DNA of 30,663 nucleotides from NCBI GenBank assembly GCA_023433775.1, contig JAEYTY010000023.1, positions 1 through 30,663 of the forward strand, given 5' to 3'. A model generated the notes under the pieces. It saw only the letters and a program-made list of their open reading frames with translations. It ran no database searches and had not been told where the DNA came from. This document shows, in pieces, positions 30,229 to 30,663 of the stretch (the stretch's first letter is position 1; every line of letters begins with the position of its first letter). The DNA is from Pseudomonadota bacterium (GTDB lineage Bacteria > Pseudomonadota > Alphaproteobacteria > Rhizobiales > Devosiaceae). The position numbers and the translations under genes were made by a program.

Positions 30229-30663
30229 AACTCCTCCACCAGCGCGGGCAGGAGCTGTTTCAGCTTTGCCGCGCCTTCCACCGCCATGGTTTTTGTATGC
30301 TCATGGCTGATGTTTTCGCTTGAGAGGCCCGCGCCCATATTGGTGATGGACGAGCAGGCCCAGACTTTCATGCCAAGGAAACGCGCGAGAATGACTTCGG
30401 GTGCCGTCGACATGCCGACAGCCGTAGCGCCGAGGCGGATGGCCATCTGGATTTCGGCGACAGTTTCGAAGCTGGGGCCGGAATACCAGAGGTAGATCCC
30501 CTCCCCCAGATCGATATTGAGGCGCTCGGCAATGGCGCGGGACTTTTCGCGCAGGGCCGGATTGTAGCAATCGACCATGTTGACAAAGCGACGGTCGGCG
30601 GCTTCGCCGATCAGCGGGTTCATGCCCGCATAATTGATGTGGTCGGCAATCAGCATCAGGCTG
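30225..30663 (-). CDS. Purine-nucleoside phosphorylase (PunA/PNP-I type), C-terminal part, cut by window edge
   Basis: The frame is open through the right edge, so the N-terminal half is missing. The enzyme splits purine (deoxy)nucleosides with phosphate. The visible 145 residues show trimeric PNP features: a SLMLIADHIN segment, NPLIG, YSGPSFETVAEIQM for purine binding, GATAVGMSTAPEVILAR, and SSITNMGAG with SHEHT near the end. The length from these landmarks to the end fits the roughly 270-residue family. It is the most upstream gene visible in the minus-strand salvage operon and overlaps deoC by four bases. Whether an uptake system precedes it cannot be seen. Confidence 0.93.
   Translation of the reverse strand, partial: SLMLIADHINYAGMNPLIGEAADRRFVNMVDCYNPALREKSRAIAERLNIDLGEGIYLWYSGPSFETVAEIQMAIRLGATAVGMSTAPEVILARFLGMKVWACSSITNMGAGLSSENISHEHTKTMAVEGAAKLKQLLPALVEEL

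Overview
The window looks like chromosomal DNA from a GC-rich alphaproteobacterium of the Hyphomicrobiales, most likely Devosia or a close relative. The evidence is the truA / dapE / dapD neighbourhood, a Caulobacter/Rhizobium-style cpa-tad pilus cluster, a bacterial ALDH16, and the codon usage. The genus is inferred from gene content only. I saw no rRNA, tRNA, CRISPR array, insertion sequence or phage gene.

Layout. Positions 1-5600 hold the 3' end of truA; a minus-strand unit dapD-dapE plus two paralogous membrane proteins; a 453-bp gene-free stretch with twin palindromes and several hairpins; a serine hydrolase of the beta-lactamase/esterase fold; and a lone HigA-type antitoxin. Positions 5600-11500 hold a P-loop nucleoside-kinase-like protein; a prephenate dehydratase gene (pheA) broken by one in-frame TAG; a membrane-anchored cytochrome c; a GhrA-type 2-hydroxyacid dehydrogenase; an M17 aminopeptidase; and a TPR lipoprotein resembling TadD. 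Positions 11500-13350 hold a WYL regulator divergent from an epoxide hydrolase. Positions 13357-21600 hold a minus-strand Flp/Tad pilus locus, in transcription order flp, cpaA, cpaB, cpaC, cpaE, cpaF, tadB, tadC. Divergent from flp is a secreted stand-alone CpaC-N-type domain protein, followed by a HAD hydrolase. Positions 23198-30663 hold a minus-strand nucleoside-salvage operon: purine nucleoside phosphorylase, deoC, ALDH16, a small DUF gene, deoA, deoB, upp.

How the genes work together. The phosphorylases release bases and (deoxy)ribose-1-phosphate, and DeoB makes the 5-phosphate. DeoC splits deoxyribose-5-phosphate into glyceraldehyde-3-phosphate and acetaldehyde, ALDH16 plausibly oxidises the acetaldehyde, and Upp recaptures uracil. 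The pilus genes encode pilin, prepilin peptidase, outer-membrane secretin, localisation ATPase, motor ATPase and inner-membrane platform. No CpaD or TadE/F/G gene lies here.

The strongest observations are three. First, a perfect TTGAT-N4-ATCAA (FNR/FixK-type) box sits in an AT-rich island upstream of flp, spaced as expected for an activator site. Second, the nonsense codon in pheA would remove much of its regulatory ACT domain while leaving the catalytic domain intact. Third, a 25-bp palindromic repeat element lies inside the deo operon.
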